Origin: CAXBGS01 sp963975425
Lineage (GTDB): Bacteria; Planctomycetota; Planctomycetia; Pirellulales; Pirellulaceae
Direction: 5' to 3'
NCBI GenBank assembly: GCA_963975425.1
Contig: CAXBGS010000011.1
Location: 62,001-126,000 of the forward strand
DNA length: 64,000 nt
Shown here: in pieces, positions 62,934-64,000 of the stretch
Layout: each line of letters begins with the position of its first letter
Position numbering within the stretch: the first letter of the stretch is position 1
Position numbers and translations under genes: made by a program
The notes under the pieces: generated by a model
Database searches by the model: none
Told to the model about the DNA's origin: nothing
What the model saw: only the letters and a program-made list of their open reading frames with translations

Positions 62934-64000
62934 ATGATGCGTGTTCTCAATCCGCCCCGACGCTCTTCACCCAACCGCGCGCAACGTACGCTGCGGGTGC
63001 AGCAGCTTGAGGTTCGGAATCTATTGACCGCAGCGCCGCTAGGCGCAACTCCGCTCGATACAGGCGAGTTCCTGCTCGGTCGCGTGGTGGTCACTCCCGT
63101 TCTGCTGGAAAGCAATGGCCAGATCGACAGCCAGACGCAGAACTGGTCCAGTGCAGAAGTCGACGCGATGCTGGCCAAGGTCACCGAAGGCGTGAACTGG
63201 TGGAGCGACACGCTGGATGCGTTGGACACCGTCCACACGCTTGATTTCGTGATCGACTCTTCATTTGCCAAGGACGCCGCGACCGGTGAAATCGCGACGG
63301 TCTCGACCCCGTACGAGCCGATCGACCGACCGAGCAATTTTTATTCGACCTACGTCGGCGACTTCTTGACCGATCAGGGCTACGGCAACGCGGGCTCGAT
63401 CGAGAACGCGATCCGGCTGTTCAACCACGACAAGCGCATCGAGTACGACGCCGACTGGGCGTTCACGATCTTTGTGGTCGATTCCTCGAACGATACCGAC
63501 GGCCAGTTTGCTTCCGGTGGGGACTTCGGTTCGGCCTTTGCATTCGCCGGCGGCCAATTCTTGATCACGCCTTCCTCTCGTCCGGCTTCGACGATCGCAC
63601 ATGAAATGGGGCACATCTTTTGGGCTCGCGACGAGTACCCCGGCGCAGGCAGTTACACCGACCGGCGCGGATATTACAACGCGCAAAACCTAAACGCTGC
63701 CAACAATCCCAACGGCATCCAAGAAGCCAGCATCATGCGAGGCGGCACGCCGCTGCAACTCGCTTATGACGGAAACTTTAGCCCTGAATCGACGTTGGCA
63801 CTGGTGGGCTGGCGCGACAGCGACGGTGATGGCGTGTTCGACGTTGCCGATGTTCCGCTGCAACTAGATGCGGTTGGTTCGTTTGATTCCGCCACGTCGA
63901 CCTATCGCTTGACCGGAACCGCATCAGCCGTCCCGCTGATGAACAAGAACTCGTCCGGTCTGCAGAGCGACATCACGCTGAATCGAGTTAGCGAAATCCA
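62934..64000 (+). CDS. LEPR-type secreted zinc metalloprotease (5' part, continues past window)
   Basis: The frame opens at consecutive ATGs (62934 and 62937) and remains open to the window end, about 355 codons. The N-terminus has a basic stretch and RVQQLEVRNLLTAAPLG, a variant of the LE-x-R-x-LL motif. The zinc site is intact: TIAHEMGHIFWARDEYPG, with H223, E224 and H227 and a downstream D/E (D233, E234) as possible third ligand. A calcium-like loop DSDGDGVFDVADVP follows further on. This fits a secreted peptidase that is not a classical HExxHxxGxxH metzincin. The C-terminus, and any dockerin, is outside the window. It lies downstream of the giant protein that carries a dead protease motif. 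Confidence 0.8.
   Translation, partial: MMRVLNPPRRSSPNRAQRTLRVQQLEVRNLLTAAPLGATPLDTGEFLLGRVVVTPVLLESNGQIDSQTQNWSSAEVDAMLAKVTEGVNWWSDTLDALDTVHTLDFVIDSSFAKDAATGEIATVSTPYEPIDRPSNFYSTYVGDFLTDQGYGNAGSIENAIRLFNHDKRIEYDADWAFTIFVVDSSNDTDGQFASGGDFGSAFAFAGGQFLITPSSRPASTIAHEMGHIFWARDEYPGAGSYTDRRGYYNAQNLNAANNPNGIQEASIMRGGTPLQLAYDGNFSPESTLALVGWRDSDGDGVFDVADVPLQLDAVGSFDSATSTYRLTGTASAVPLMNKNSSGLQSDITLNRVSEI

Overview
The window comes from a planctomycete, most likely a Rhodopirellula-like member of the Pirellulaceae. The evidence is the combination of N-terminal LE-x-R-x-LL motifs on giant secreted proteins, C-terminal dockerin pairs without a cellulosome, a PEP-CTERM protein, a DUF1080 lipoprotein, an FGly-type sulfatase, a Ser/Thr kinase paired with an ECF sigma factor, tandem WD40 proteins and mostly short, loosely organised transcription units. 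This placement is inferred from gene content only. I found no rRNA, tRNA or CRISPR array.

Layout. 1-4.5 kb: the end of a sulfotransferase overlapping a DUF1080 lipoprotein, then a convergent LEPR-type beta-propeller/dockerin protein. 4.7-7.0 kb: an RtcB-type RNA ligase and a REP-associated transposase (RAYT) sandwiched between two pairs of inverted REP hairpins. 7.0-16.6 kb: a signalling region with an ECF sigma factor and TPR kinase (minus strand), an antitoxin/RelE-type toxin pair and two tandem WD40 proteins. It ends in a relic of a second kinase 5' end and another REP pair. 16.6-31 kb: a 4396-residue adhesin-like LEPR/dockerin protein and a PEP-CTERM protein. 31.3-39.2 kb: an isoprenoid and light-related block, with ispH divergent from hpnC-hpnD-hpnE, then a photolyase fused to a renalase-like oxidoreductase and a DUF2585 membrane protein. 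39.2-45.8 kb: glycyl-tRNA synthetase, a sulfatase, an unrecognised Tat-exported protein and a TPR lipoprotein. 46.4-64 kb: a 5402-residue LEPR/GEVED/dockerin protein and the start of a LEPR metalloprotease that runs off the window.

How the parts work together. IspH completes the MEP pathway, whose products feed the HpnD-HpnC-HpnE route to squalene. In planctomycetes squalene can lead to C30 carotenoids, and the photolyase fusion next door fits a photoprotection theme (inference). Four LEPR-type proteins, three of them with dockerins, plus one PEP-CTERM protein suggest two separate surface or export sorting routes. The kinase-sigma pair probably senses and transmits an unknown signal, and the WD40 proteins are typical accessory partners in this phylum.

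The observations I rate highest are: the complete REPtron-like RAYT locus whose repeats resemble enterobacterial REPs; the photolyase-oxidoreductase fusion beside squalene genes; a metzincin-like domain in the 5402-residue protein that has lost all four HExxHxxGxxH residues while an intact HEMGH protease lies next door; and the duplicated kinase 5' end bounding a 5.5-kb block.
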